From Takashimella koratensis (taxonomy: Eukaryota > Basidiomycota > Tremellomycetes > Trichosporonales > Tetragoniomycetaceae): a stretch of 64,000 bases of DNA. The DNA lies in the NCBI GenBank assembly GCA_003116875.1, contig BCKT01000001.1:2599486-2663485 (forward strand). Reading direction: 5' to 3'. Under the pieces are notes generated by a model. It saw only the letters and a program-made list of their open reading frames with translations, was not told where the DNA came from and did not search any database. Numbering within the stretch: position 1 is the stretch's first letter; every line of letters starts with the position of its first letter. The position numbers and the translations under genes are program-made. Positions 1 through 10,692 of the stretch are shown here, piece after piece.

Positions 1-1259
1 CAACGAGGTCGTCATTGTTATTGATCGGTGTGTATTCGGTAAGAACAGCGGTTGCTGCGGGTGATATATCTAATTCAGGACACTGGTGGTCACTGGGCTC
101 GGTAACTTGGAGTCAGTAGGCTATGCAACGGACACTGAGGTGGTGACTAGACATAGATGGTCATCCGGTTTTGTGTACGGCTCTCCGGTTAAGGTGGATT
201 ATCGGGCCGCCATTGACCGGAGGGTGAGTCGTCGGGTCCGGTATCGGTGCTCCAAAAGCCCAGTAAGGGGGGTTTTGGTCTCGCAAATCGCATCAAAGAT
301 GTTGCGGCCCTGTCCTCCACCTTTTCCTCCATCGGTCCTCGCACCATCCCCTCCAGGACCATCTACCCGAGCTATATCCCTGATCCCCTTGTCGTATATC
401 CACCTAGCCGTGGCCTCTATTGAACCGCAGTGCCACACCGTTGTCGTTGGCGCGCCGGGAGCTCAAAAACCCCACTTAGATTCAGGGCGAAGCTCCGCTG
501 GGCAAAGTGGGGGGCCCACGGTTCCACGGTTTAGCCGACTTCTCTCCGCGACGGGGCTGGAGGGGAAGGGAGGGAACGCCCTGACAGACTGCGACGTCAT
601 CAGGGAACCGAGCCCCCGTCGTCCAATAGTCTCTCTGCTTTCGGCCATTTCCTCCCTCAACACGGGCGTGGCGCGGAGTTGGAAAGTTATTAAAACACAC
701 GGCTAGCGCCGTTTGACATTACATTCCCCTTTTGCCAACTCTTGGGTGATTCTCCTGTTGAACTTTCCCAAACTTGTCCCAAACAAGCGGAGAGACCCCG
801 ATGTCCCACGTATTCCCTTGCGTGTCGTGCTCCCTCCCCCCCCGTGCTGTGCCGTGTCCATTTTTAGCAGCTTCCTCGACTGCGGGCCCCTGACAACGAG
901 CAACGGGCCGAGTGCCCCGCTCGATTGAGACGATGGGGCAAGGCGGGGCACGAGAAGCTTGCCTCTGCAATGCCTACCGACGGTGCCGAGCGGGCCGCTC
1001 ACAGTCTACTGCGCAATCCGGGGAAACCTCCCCGACCGCCTCCTCATTGTTGCCGAAATGTTACCGACAGGCTGGGTTTTGTTGGAGCAACGTGTGCTTG
1101 CGCACACCGAAACCGGGGTTTGTCACAGCTATATCAAGAGGGACCCCGTCTGGAGTCCCCCTCGACGCCCTTTTCCCCACAACTTTCTCGCCCTCGCCAA
1201 CGTCAGCCAGCAGAACTTTACCTACCTACCTACCTACCTACCTATAGACCACCGATAGC
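1..1259. other. No gene recognised; 5' flank of the MFS gene
   Basis: No frame shows a recognisable domain or a convincing spliced structure. The part next to the transporter start is pyrimidine-rich and holds a TACC tetranucleotide run (1219-1244), compatible with a 5' untranslated region. The open frames here overlap on both strands and lack family signatures. Confidence 0.5.
1219..1244. repeat. (TACC)n tetranucleotide repeat
   Basis: About six tandem TACC units lie 15 bp before the start codon of the MFS transporter, so they probably fall in its 5' leader. Confidence 0.85.
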
Positions 1260-3323
1260 ATGGGGGAGATCGAGAACAAGGACATTGAGCTCGCTCACAT
1301 CGAGCAGCCCACGGTACACGAGCACCATGGTGGCCACAAGACGACGGCCGAACAGTACGCCGATGAGGCTGCTCGGATCCTCGCCGAGGCTGGCGGCGGG
1401 ATCGATATCACCATGGAGGAGAACAAGCGCGTCTTGCGCACAATCGATCTCTGGGTCCTCATCCCCATGTGCTTGACCTACCTCTTGCAACAGCTCGACA
1501 AGTCTACCCTCTCGTACGCTGGTGAGTAAGCGGGTTTCGATGGTGGGCCAATAAACAAATCACCGAAAACTCTGCCGAAATCTCTTGATCAGAGCTGATA
1601 ACTCCACAGCCGTTTTCCAATTGCAGGCCGAGACGGGCCTCGTAGGTTCGCAGTACTCGTGGTTGACCTCGATCGTCTACTGTACCGAACTCGTCTTCCA
1701 GCCGCTCTCGTCGTATGCCCTCATCGTCTTCCCCGTCAAGTGGTGGGTCGTCTTCAACATCGTCGCTTGGTCAATCGTTACCGCCTGCACCTGTGAGTGG
1801 CAAAAAATCCCTTGTGGCATTAGTTATCCGATTACACCCGATATCCGCTTACACCCACGGTAGCTGCCGCCAAGAACTTTACTGGTCTCATCATCTGCCG
1901 TGCCCTCCTTGGTTGCTTCGAGGCGACCATCTTGCCCTCGTTCATCATGATCAGTGAGTCTCGAGTGTCTCAAGCTGCCATGCATCGACTAACCCTTTCT
2001 CAGCTCAGATGTGGTGGACTCGTCGTGAACAGTCTTACCGAACCATGGCTGTCCAGGTCGCCAACTCCGGGGCCGTCTTCATTGGCCCTCTCCTTTCTTA
2101 CGCCGTCGGCCACGTCAAGGACGGGTTGCTCGCATACCAGAGTATTTTCCTCTTCATGGGCTGCCTCACCCTCGCTCTCACCCCTTACATCGCCTGGTCG
2201 CTCCCCAACTCGCCCGCCGACGCCCGCTTCCTCCGTAAAGGTAACGACCGTCTCGTCGCCATCGAGCGTATCCGTGAGAACAATACGGGTATGAAGGTGG
2301 GTCATCCTTGAACTTCTCTACAAACTCAGTTGTAGAGCACGCACTGACCTGCTCTCTAGGCTACCAAGATCAACTGGAAGCAAGTTCGCGAGGTCTTCAT
2401 CGACCCCAAGAGCTACATGTGGGCCGCCATGTACTTCTGCACTGCTTGTCCCTCGGGTGGTATTGGCGCCTTTGGTGGTCTCATCACTGAGGGTTTCGGC
2501 TTCAACACCTTTGACGTGAGTTTCAATCATTTTCTCTTTGAGAAGGTCACTGACGAGGCCGCAGACTATCCTTATGCAAATGCCCACCGGTGCGATCGGT
2601 ATCCTTACCCTTCTCATCAGCATGTGGATTACCAACAAGATCCGTGCTCGCTGGATTGTCATTTTGTAAGTGTACCTTCGCATTCTCAGTCTCTTATGTG
2701 TGCTTACACTCCTTAGCTGCGTTGTTCTCGGCCCCATCGGTGGTGCTGCCGCTCTCACCAAGATCAGCCGTTCCAACACTGGTGGTCTCATGGCTGCCTA
2801 CTACGTCATTTGGCTTTACGGCGGTATCCAGCCCCTTCTCTACTCGTGGGCCAACCTCAACGCCGGTGGCACTACCAAGCGTGTCGTCGTCTTCGCCTTC
2901 ATGTTCACTTTCCAGTGTGCTGGTAACATTGTCGGTCCTCAGTGTAAGTAACCCGCTTTACACCGCATCCCAGCTCGAAGCAAACTGACAATCCTCGCAG
3001 TGTACCTCTCCAAGGAAGCGCCTTACTACCAGACCGGTCTTCACGGCGACATTGCGTGCTGGGCCATCCTCTGTGTCCTTATCTGCGTGATGCGCCTCTA
3101 CCTCGGTATGCTCAACCGTCGCCAGGCTCGCCGCCGTGTCGCCGCGGGCCTCCCCGAGGAGCTCGAGGACATGTCCATCATGACCGCTCAAGAGGCCGAG
3201 GAGTACAAGATCAAGCTCACTCAAATGATGGCTGCCCGAGGCGGTACCGAGGCCAGCTTGTACGAGAACGCTTTCGCCGACGTCACCGACTTTGAGAACC
3301 CGACTTTCATCTACGTTCTTTAA
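1260..3323 (+). CDS. MFS transporter, allantoate permease (Dal5/Tna1-like) family
   Basis: Predicted plasma-membrane proton-coupled importer of small organic anions. Eight exons join in frame: 1260-1521, 1610-1792, 1864-1953, 2004-2296, 2360-2515, 2565-2665, 2717-2943 and 3001-3323, giving 544 residues. The family signature is clear: after a hydrophilic N-terminus comes LLQQLDKSTLSYAAVFQLQ, the usual TM1 ending of anion:cation symporters, then about twelve hydrophobic segments, a central cytoplasmic loop (about residues 265-300) and a hydrophilic C-terminal tail. Dal5 relatives carry allantoate, ureidosuccinate, nicotinate, pantothenate or other carboxylates, so the substrate cannot be fixed from sequence. 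The start ATG at 1260 follows a TACC-rich leader. Introns are 48-88 nt with standard GT-AG ends. Confidence 0.88.
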
Positions 3324-4345
3324 GCTGCATTGGAGGTGTATGGGACAACATGTCACATCGACAATAGGATACACAAACAAAATCAAACCGGCGGGTTGTT
3401 CGGTAACATTGTGTCTGTCAGAGTAGTTTAAACCAAACGTGTACTTGTGAAACGTGAATGGATGGACAGCAGTAAATTATCATCTGTCAAGTTAGGGGTT
3501 CAAGTCGCACATACCGCGAATGTAACCAAGTGCCATGGAATGTATGCAAGAACTGAATTGCCTTTCGCGTAACGCGGTTAGCCCTGTGCGCTCATTTCTT
3601 CGACTGAGTATGATTCAACTGCACCGACTTCCCGATTGAACCCGCGCCAAGAATCCCGGTTAAATTGCCACGAGATCTCGAGTCCATCACGTTCACGTTG
3701 ATCATTCCACCGGCGGCCGATCTTCGCAAGACCTTCTCCCCGTGCTCTAGCCTCCACCACTAGCTTCAACGACTAGCAAGACAGTTCTGATATCCCGTCC
3801 AGAACGTCCAGAATCGTCAGGGCAACGACGGTGCGTTGTTCTTCCATCCTTGTCGGTCCGTCATTACTCCTTTGAGTCTCGCAACAGCATTTGAGCGGTC
3901 GGGGGCCCTCCCTGTCGACTGGTCGGCAGGTTTCCTGTGTCGGTAGATTTGTGTTCGACACAGGCCATCTCGCTGTGTTGTCGGTCCTTGACATCTGTAG
4001 GCGTCTTGAGATCGGGCCGATCTCAAGTGGCACTGGTGAAGTCCAGAGCATGTGGGCGTGGTGAATTCAGGGTAACTCTGCCGGCCCGTCGACTGCCGGT
4101 TACTCGAATCTCGGTGTCCAGATCCAACGATTCAAACCCCACTTGCCTCCACCCCTCCACTTTCTCGGTCCATGTTTGCTCCAATCTCCGTCCAAACCTC
4201 TCGACGCGGTGCATTGACACAACGAGACCGTCTTTGTTTGAACGTGTTAGGTGGACAATCTCTCTTCCTGTGCACAATCGACTATCCAACTGTCGAACGC
4301 AAGCGTGAAGAACCGACAAGTTCAAAGACCTCGAATTAAGCTAGT
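3324..4345. other. Intergenic, no gene seen
   Basis: Contains the 3' flank of the transporter and the promoter of the next gene. I see no conserved domain. A GGTTCAAGTC string near 3494 resembles a tRNA T-loop but its flanks do not pair, so it is not annotated. Confidence 0.5.
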
Positions 4346-6951
4346 ATGGCAACTGAACAGAACGAAGCGGACGTTGTGATTGCAGGCGGTGAGTAGCCCC
4401 CCTGCCTCTGCTCTTACTGTGCCCCACTAGATCACAGAGTACCTTGCTGACATCGGGCACAGGCGGGACAACTGCCTGCGTGATTGCGGCGAGGCTGGCT
4501 GAAGCGTTACCCAACCTGCAAATCCTCATCGTTGAGAGCGGGGCAGATAATAGGGAAGATGAGAGGGTGATCCGTAGGTGTGTACCTCAGAGAGACGTCG
4601 TTGACTTTCGTCCCCCAGGCCCCTTGGACGGCATGTTCAGAGTGTATGAAGGAGCAAGTCAAGGTAAGTAAAGTATTGACCTTGTACAGTAGTCGACGCT
4701 GATTGGAGTAGTGAGGTACATTCACTCCAAGCCGAGCGAGCATCTCGATGGTCGTGGTCCGGTCGTGCCCGTAGGCAACATCCTCGGGTGAGTCTGGCGT
4801 GTTCCAACGTGTTCACCTGGGTGTGAAGCTAACAATGGAAACAGAGGGAGCTCGTCTATCAATTTTATGGTGAGATATAACCCAGTCCCACTCCTAACCT
4901 GCTAGATGTACAACAACGCTTCCGCCTCCGACTTTGATGACTGGAACCAGCCCGGATGGAGCTTCACGGAGCTCAAGCCGTTCATCCAAAAGGCAAGTGG
5001 TCCTCCCAAGACCAGCGCTGACCTGACCAGATCGAGACTTATACTGTCTCCGATATCAAGCGCGACGACGAGGTGCACGGGTCCGAGGGTCCGATTCCTG
5101 TCTCACGGGGCGGACATCGAGTCGCCTATGCGGACGATTACTTCAAGGCTATGACGATGGTCAAGAACGTGCCCCGGGTCGAGGATATCGCCGACTACAA
5201 GACGGGTCATGGTTGTGAGTGTTCATCATCCAAGTCTTTTGTGTTCAACATGCAACTGACCTCGACGCAGGCAGCTACTTAGCCAAGCTTATTGACCCAA
5301 AGACCGGTCACCGTGCCAATTCCGCCCACGCGTACTTGTACAACCGTGGCCATGCTTCTGCCGGGTCCAACATCCGCATCCTTACCCACAAGACGGTCAA
5401 TCGTATTCTCTTTGACGGCGACCGCGCGTCAGGTCTAGAAGTGTGCGACAGCCCCAAGTCTCCGCTGGAAGACACGATCGTCGGTGTCCAGGAGGTGCAT
5501 GCGCGTCATCTTGTTCTCGTCTGCGCGGGCGCGTTCGGGACCCCGGCGCTGCTCGAGCGCAGTGGGCTGGGTGACAAGGATCTGCTCGCTTCCCTCGGTG
5601 TAGATGTGAAGGTGGACCTCCCGGGCGTTGGCAAGGAGTACCAGGACCACCAAGTGAGTCAAAGCTGCGCATTTCTGCCGAATGACGATAAACAAGAAGT
5701 GAATCAGCGCTGACTTTTGTTTCCAGCTGACGATCTGTAGCTACCACGCCGCAGACACCATCGAGACGCTTGACGACTATCCTCGAGGTGAAGAGGCATA
5801 CAAGTCTGCCGCCGATGGCCAGTTTGAGCGCGAAGGCACCGGACTTGCAGCATCAAATGGATTTGGCAAGTCCACCTTCTGAGCATAAAGTGTTCACAGG
5901 CGCTGATGGTGGAACAGACTTTGCGTTCAAGGTTCGCCCCACGCCGGATGATGTCAAAGAGATGGGCCCAGAGTGAGTGTGGACAATGAGCTTGCACGGG
6001 ATCTTGTGCACATGCTGAACGAGGCAGGTTCGAGGCTCACTGGAACGAAGTCGCTGCCGACAAGCCCGATAAGCCGCTCTACTCTGGACGTAAGTTTTAC
6101 CCAACGAACAACTTGATCAAGTAAGCTGAGATCATGCAGCTCTGGTGTCCTACTTCATGGGCCCCACGCCTCGTCCCAAGGAAGGGAAATACTTTTCCCT
6201 CGGTGCCTTCTCCAATTGTAAGTCTGCGGCGGAAACCCCTCAGACAAGCAGGAAAGCTGATGATTGTTCAGACCCCGCATCGAGGGGTAATGTCCATATC
6301 AGTAGCACCAATCCGCATGTCCCTGTCGACTTTGACGCGGGCTTGCTCAATCACCCCGCCGACTTGCCCGTTCACGTCTGGGCTTACAAGATGTGGGTGA
6401 TCCCTTGCTGACACGCTCCATCCATCCATCCATACATTCGAACTGGAGAACGGGAAACTGACAATCTCAGGCTTCGAGAGGTCGCCCGCCGCCTACCTAT
6501 GTTCCGTGGCGAGTACGCGCCTTCCCACCCAGACTTTGCGCCCGGTTCCACCGCCGCTTGCGACACCGTAACCACCGACGTTGACCCCTCTGCTGTGAAG
6601 AACCTCACTTACTCGGCTGAAGACGACACGGCGATCGAGCAGTGGGTCCGCAAGATCGTGGGGACGGCCTACCATTCGATGTCGACGTGTCCTATGCGAC
6701 CGAGGGAGTTGGACGGGGTCGTCAATGAGCGCCTGGACGTATACGGCGTGCGCGGCCTCAAGGTTGCGGGTAAGTGGCTCAGTCCTATGCACGATACAGT
6801 ACATCAGTGATTGAGCTGATTCATTGCGTTAGACTTGTCGATTTGCCCGGCTAATTTGGGCACGAATACGACCACTGTCGCGCTCGTCATTGGCGAGAAA
6901 GCCGCAGATATCATCGAGCAGGACTTGCGGGCTTTGCTTCAAGCCAAATAG
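4346..6951 (+). CDS. Alcohol (methanol)-oxidase-like GMC flavoenzyme
   Basis: FAD-dependent glucose-methanol-choline oxidoreductase, closest by eye to the alcohol oxidase branch (AA3_3), which oxidises short alcohols to aldehydes with release of H2O2. Fourteen exons join in frame to 629 residues. Visible features: N-terminal dinucleotide-binding fold (VVIAGGGTTACVIAARLAE, then IVESGAD), the GMC signature NILGGSSSINFM, the segment HGSEGPIPVS, and a C-terminal block with the active-site His (AYHSMSTCPM) and Asn (DLSICPANLGTNT), plus GVVNERLDVYG as in alcohol oxidases. There is no obvious C-terminal peroxisomal signal: it ends LLQAK. Two introns (4993-5030, 38 nt; 5866-5899, 34 nt) need GC donors (GCAAGT); reading through the first loses the conserved frame and through the second meets a stop. 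The substrate is unproven. Confidence 0.85.
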
Positions 6952-7814
6952 TCGTTGACGCCGACCCCCTCTTTCGTTTAGTTTTTGAGTCTGTGCAAAA
7001 GTCTTGGTCGGTTTGAGCTCCATGTGGGCATGAATGAAATGAGATCTACCGACGCATCCTACTTTCGACCAGGATAGCGAATGACAGACCCCCAGGAGCT
7101 GAAACGTGGGGGCTATGCCACGAACGTTTGTGAGGGTCAGACCAATTCGATGGGCAGGATTTCGTGCCTTCACGGCCCGCCAACACTATTGCTACGACAC
7201 CTTTGATACCCTTTGCCTCTACTTCCTGTGCTGTCATCGTAGTCCCTGGTCCTGGATAACTCTTTCTAGCCTTCGTATCTGGAATTCCGTGCCGCTATCT
7301 GAAATCACAATGACGCGATCGCGAATTTTCCGTTAAACTAGGGGTGACAATTCCGAATCCCTTGCTTTCCTCCTCTGGCGCCATAGTCTCTGGCGTTGAA
7401 GTAGACTCACGAGTCATTCCCCTACTCATCTTAAGGGATCGGTGGAAGACGCAAAAGCCACACAGGATGCCGGGAGATCCATCCGATCCCTCGTCTCTAC
7501 CTTGCAGCGTCACTGATCCGCTTGCTTCGGTCTAGTCTTCCGAAAATAGATACGACGCCCTCTCTTCTAGTCTGTGGGGCAGAGAGATGCCCTAGATCTC
7601 GACGCCAGTTTCCCACAGCTGAGCATGGGCATGAGAGGGGCAAGAAGGTACAGCACGCTGATGCTGAGAGGCTCAAGGAAAAGAAGGAACGTGTTGAAAT
7701 CGGTGGTCGGAGACCAATCGGTCAAGCGCTAATCGTACCTCACCAGGGACTCGGACGGTCACCGGACTACTCGTGCCCACTCTTTAACAAAGGCCAACGG
7801 ATACTCAGTCCGTA
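6952..7814. other. Intergenic, no secure gene
   Basis: Several short frames on both strands look weakly protein-like (for example minus-strand segments around 7295-7513), but none joins into a model with good splice sites. This may be decayed coding sequence or regulatory DNA. Confidence 0.35.
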
Positions 7815-8315
7815 CTACTCGAGGCACGGACGGTTCTTCCACTTTACCCTCCCTACCCTCTTCTTCAGAGACAAGTGCCAAGTCCTCCCATGAGTGTCTA
7901 TTTTTATACCCACGTTCGTATGGTTGTCATCGTTTCCAGCCGACGATTTGGCGCCTTTGAACGGCGGAAGTTGCACCTCTCGACGGAAGGTCAATTCCGA
8001 GATCTCTTCTTCCTCGTACGTCCTTGTCCCAGGCCTAACTGACTCGATGGAGCTTGACTCTTCTTCAGCCTGTGTTATTCGCAGTGGTGCCTGTTGCAAC
8101 GTCCAAACGGCCCTCATTTTCTCATGTCGAGATCTAGACATTCCCCCTGGCCAACCTTCTCGACCCTCTTTCCACAAGGTCCCAAGGGCGCTAGCCATAT
8201 GCCGCATCATCTCGGCTGGAGTTGAACGTAGACGCCGGATTTGCTCGATCCACGCACGTTGCAGCTCATCCTGTCACCCAATATCTCTGTTCGGGCCCTC
8301 GGCGAGAACCTCCAT
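7815..8315 (-). pseudogene. Possible decayed or mis-modelled gene
   Basis: On the minus strand an ATG at 8315 opens a frame that is interrupted by one TGA (8274-8276) and then runs to 7815. The peptide after the stop is hydrophilic with plausible helix composition (DELQRAWIEQIRRLR, then a run of acidic residues YEEEEISEL). I recognise no family. The start would lie 91 bp from the phosphodiesterase start, head to head with it. It could equally be chance coding potential in a promoter. Confidence 0.25.
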
Positions 8316-8328
8316 TCTGAGATAGACA

Positions 8329-8335
8329 TATAAAA
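8329..8335 (+). promoter_or_regulatory. TATA box of the phosphodiesterase gene
   Basis: TATAAAA lies 72 bp before the ATG at 8407, a normal spacing for a TATA promoter with a short leader. Confidence 0.6.
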
Positions 8336-8406
8336 CCAGGACCAACGGCTGACCTCGAGCATGTACTTGACTTCCCACTTTTCCCGGTCCCTTCAACCTC
8401 TTCGAT

Positions 8407-10329
8407 ATGCGCTCCACTTTCTGCCTTCTGGCGCTCCCTGCAGCTCTGGCCGCCGTTGTCCCGCGTGATATCGTGGACCCTGGTGCTCCCTCCGTCTCCT
8501 ATCCTCTCGCTGGCGACTCCCTCCCGGGTTCTCCGGACACCGTGACCCCGCAGCCTATTTCAGGCAAGTACAAGCATGCCGTCTACCTCTCTATCGACGG
8601 GATGCACCAGAGTGATTTGGAGTGGTACGTCTCTACCTTCCCGACCTCCACTCTCGCCTCGCTCCTCACCCACGCGGTGGAGTACACCAACGCTTTCTGC
8701 CCTGGTCCCTCCGATTCCGCACCAGGTACCATCTCGCCCCCTACAGGCGCGTCACCGCGAACCCACGGTTTCTTCTACGACGCGGGGTACGACGGGTCGT
8801 TGTATCCTCCTGGATCGAACTGCACCGGACCTATCGGCACAGGAACGACATGGGATGAAACCCTCGATCTCAACAACACTGTCCTCAATGGCGGTGGAGG
8901 GTTCAATACTTCGCATTTCCCCCTCCGCCTCCTGCCCTCGGGCCATTGCGCCAAAGTCGCACCTTGGGACTTTTCCCGCGTCAACACAATGTTCGAGTGA
9001 GTCGAGCAAATCACCTCTAGCCACAAAGTTCCTACAGCCGCTCGCTACTGTTCCGCTGTATAAGACTATCAGCTAATCACCTACAGAGTCGTCCGCCAGC
9101 AAGGCCTCGTCACCGCCTACTCCGACAAGCACCCTGCCTACGCTAGCGTCAACGGTCCTTCGGGCCTCGGACTCACCGAGGGTTACTTCCCCGATATCAA
9201 CGCTGTTAGCGGCCAAGACGGTACGGAGGCTTACGATGACCTGCACTGGTCTGCGCTCCAGAACTGGACCATGGGTCTACACTTTAACGGTACTGCCGGT
9301 CTCGGCGTTCCATCTGTCTACGGGGCAAACTTCCAAACCGTCTCGGTCTCTCAGAAGGCGTAAGTCTTTCACCTTGTTCGCACCCAGGCTTCATTTCTTG
9401 TTCTATGACAACCGCATGTACTGCACAGATGACTGACTACCCCGAAGATACGGCTACAACGCCGACCTGACGCCGAGCTCCAACCTCACTCAAGCTTTCC
9501 GCCAAGTCGACACCCGCCTCGGCGACCTGATCGCGACCATGAAATCCGCGGGCACCTTTGAGTCGACCCTTCTCACCATCTACGCCAAGCATGGACAGTC
9601 TCCTATCAACCCGGCCCTGGTCAAGAAGATTGCCCCTGCCACGTTACACAGTGTTGTCGGTGTGCCGATCGCTGCTGACGCGTCTGATGACGGCTCGTAC
9701 ATCTGGCTCAAGGTGAGATACTCCCTCTCCCTCTCGATCTCTTGAAACATGCCGGAAAGATGCGTGTGAGGGAAGTAACCACTGAGACGGCACAGAACAA
9801 AGCGGACGCCACCAAGGCGAAAGCCAACATCCTCGCCAACGCCACCGCCGTGGGCGCTGCCGAAGTCTGGATCGGCAACGACATCGTTGGAAACGGTTTT
9901 GGTAACCCCGACCTCGACTCGCGCGTTCCCGACGTTATCATCAAGACTCAGCCCGGTGGTAAGTCACTCTCACAACCAACCCTCCTTCCCTGGTGTTTCC
10001 CAATTCCCTCAAGCTTGGACTATCCCAGAGTCTTTGACTTTTCAACACTTCCTTTTCGGTCACCAGGTAAGATCATGACCACGCGACTGACCTCGGCAGT
10101 CATCTTCACCACCGCCTCCAAGATCGCTGAACACGGTGGTCTCAATATGGACGATCAACACGTGGTCATGTTTGTCTCCAACCCATCAATCACCCCTTCG
10201 AAGCGCAGCGATACGGTGTTCACTCGCCAGATCGGACCCACGTTCCTCAAAGCCCTCGGATTTGATCCGTTGCTCCTGGAAGGTGTGAGGATCGAGGGGA
10301 CGCCTGTCCTCCCTGGTGTCCCTCTGTAG
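8407..10329 (+). CDS. Secreted type I phosphodiesterase / nucleotide pyrophosphatase-like protein
   Basis: Alkaline-phosphatase-superfamily enzyme expected to hydrolyse phosphodiesters or pyrophosphates outside the cell. Five exons (8407-8996, 9087-9359, 9448-9712, 9796-9958, 10100-10329) give 506 residues. A cleavable signal peptide is evident (MRSTFCLLALPAALAAVVPR). Metal-site motifs are visible: SIDGM near residue 65, YAKHGQSPI in the middle where classical ENPP enzymes have DHG, and EHGGLNMDDQHV near the C-terminus. Many NxS/T sites fit secretion. The Lys in place of the ENPP Asp belongs, as far as I recall, to a recognised fungal/bacterial subfamily, so it need not mean loss of activity. 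Physiological substrate unknown; phosphate or nucleotide scavenging is an inference. Confidence 0.82.
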
Positions 10330-10692
10330 GCGAAACCAGACACTACCTCCGAAAAGCAACCACAAGAGCAAATAGTCGTAGGAAGATTAAGAAGAAAAAA
10401 GTATAATGCAGTACGCTCTTGAAGAAAAGGCCGAGCGTAGGCAAGGCTTCTGCTTGAATCGAACAGGACGAAAGACACCTTTGCGACCTTGACTCATCAC
10501 TGTCGGATTGACGTTCCTATAAAAGTTTTCAAACCACTGTGATGTGTGATATAATAATCAAGACTGAGTGACCAAATTCATTCATTTTCACGGCGATTAT
10601 ATAACCGTCTTCTGGATTGATTTCCTTGTGACCTCTCCCTCCCTTCCTCCCACGCTTCTTGACCGATGTGTTAACGTCTTTTCATCCAACTC
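10330..10692. other. Convergent 3' spacer
   Basis: Lies between the stop codons of the phosphodiesterase (plus) and the lyase (minus). It is AT-richer than its flanks and shows no coding signature; it probably holds the two 3' ends. Confidence 0.6.

Noticed and set aside
3480..3520. Possible tRNA from a GGTTCAAGTC T-loop-like string
   Set aside because: The five bases on each side do not pair and no acceptor or anticodon arm can be drawn.
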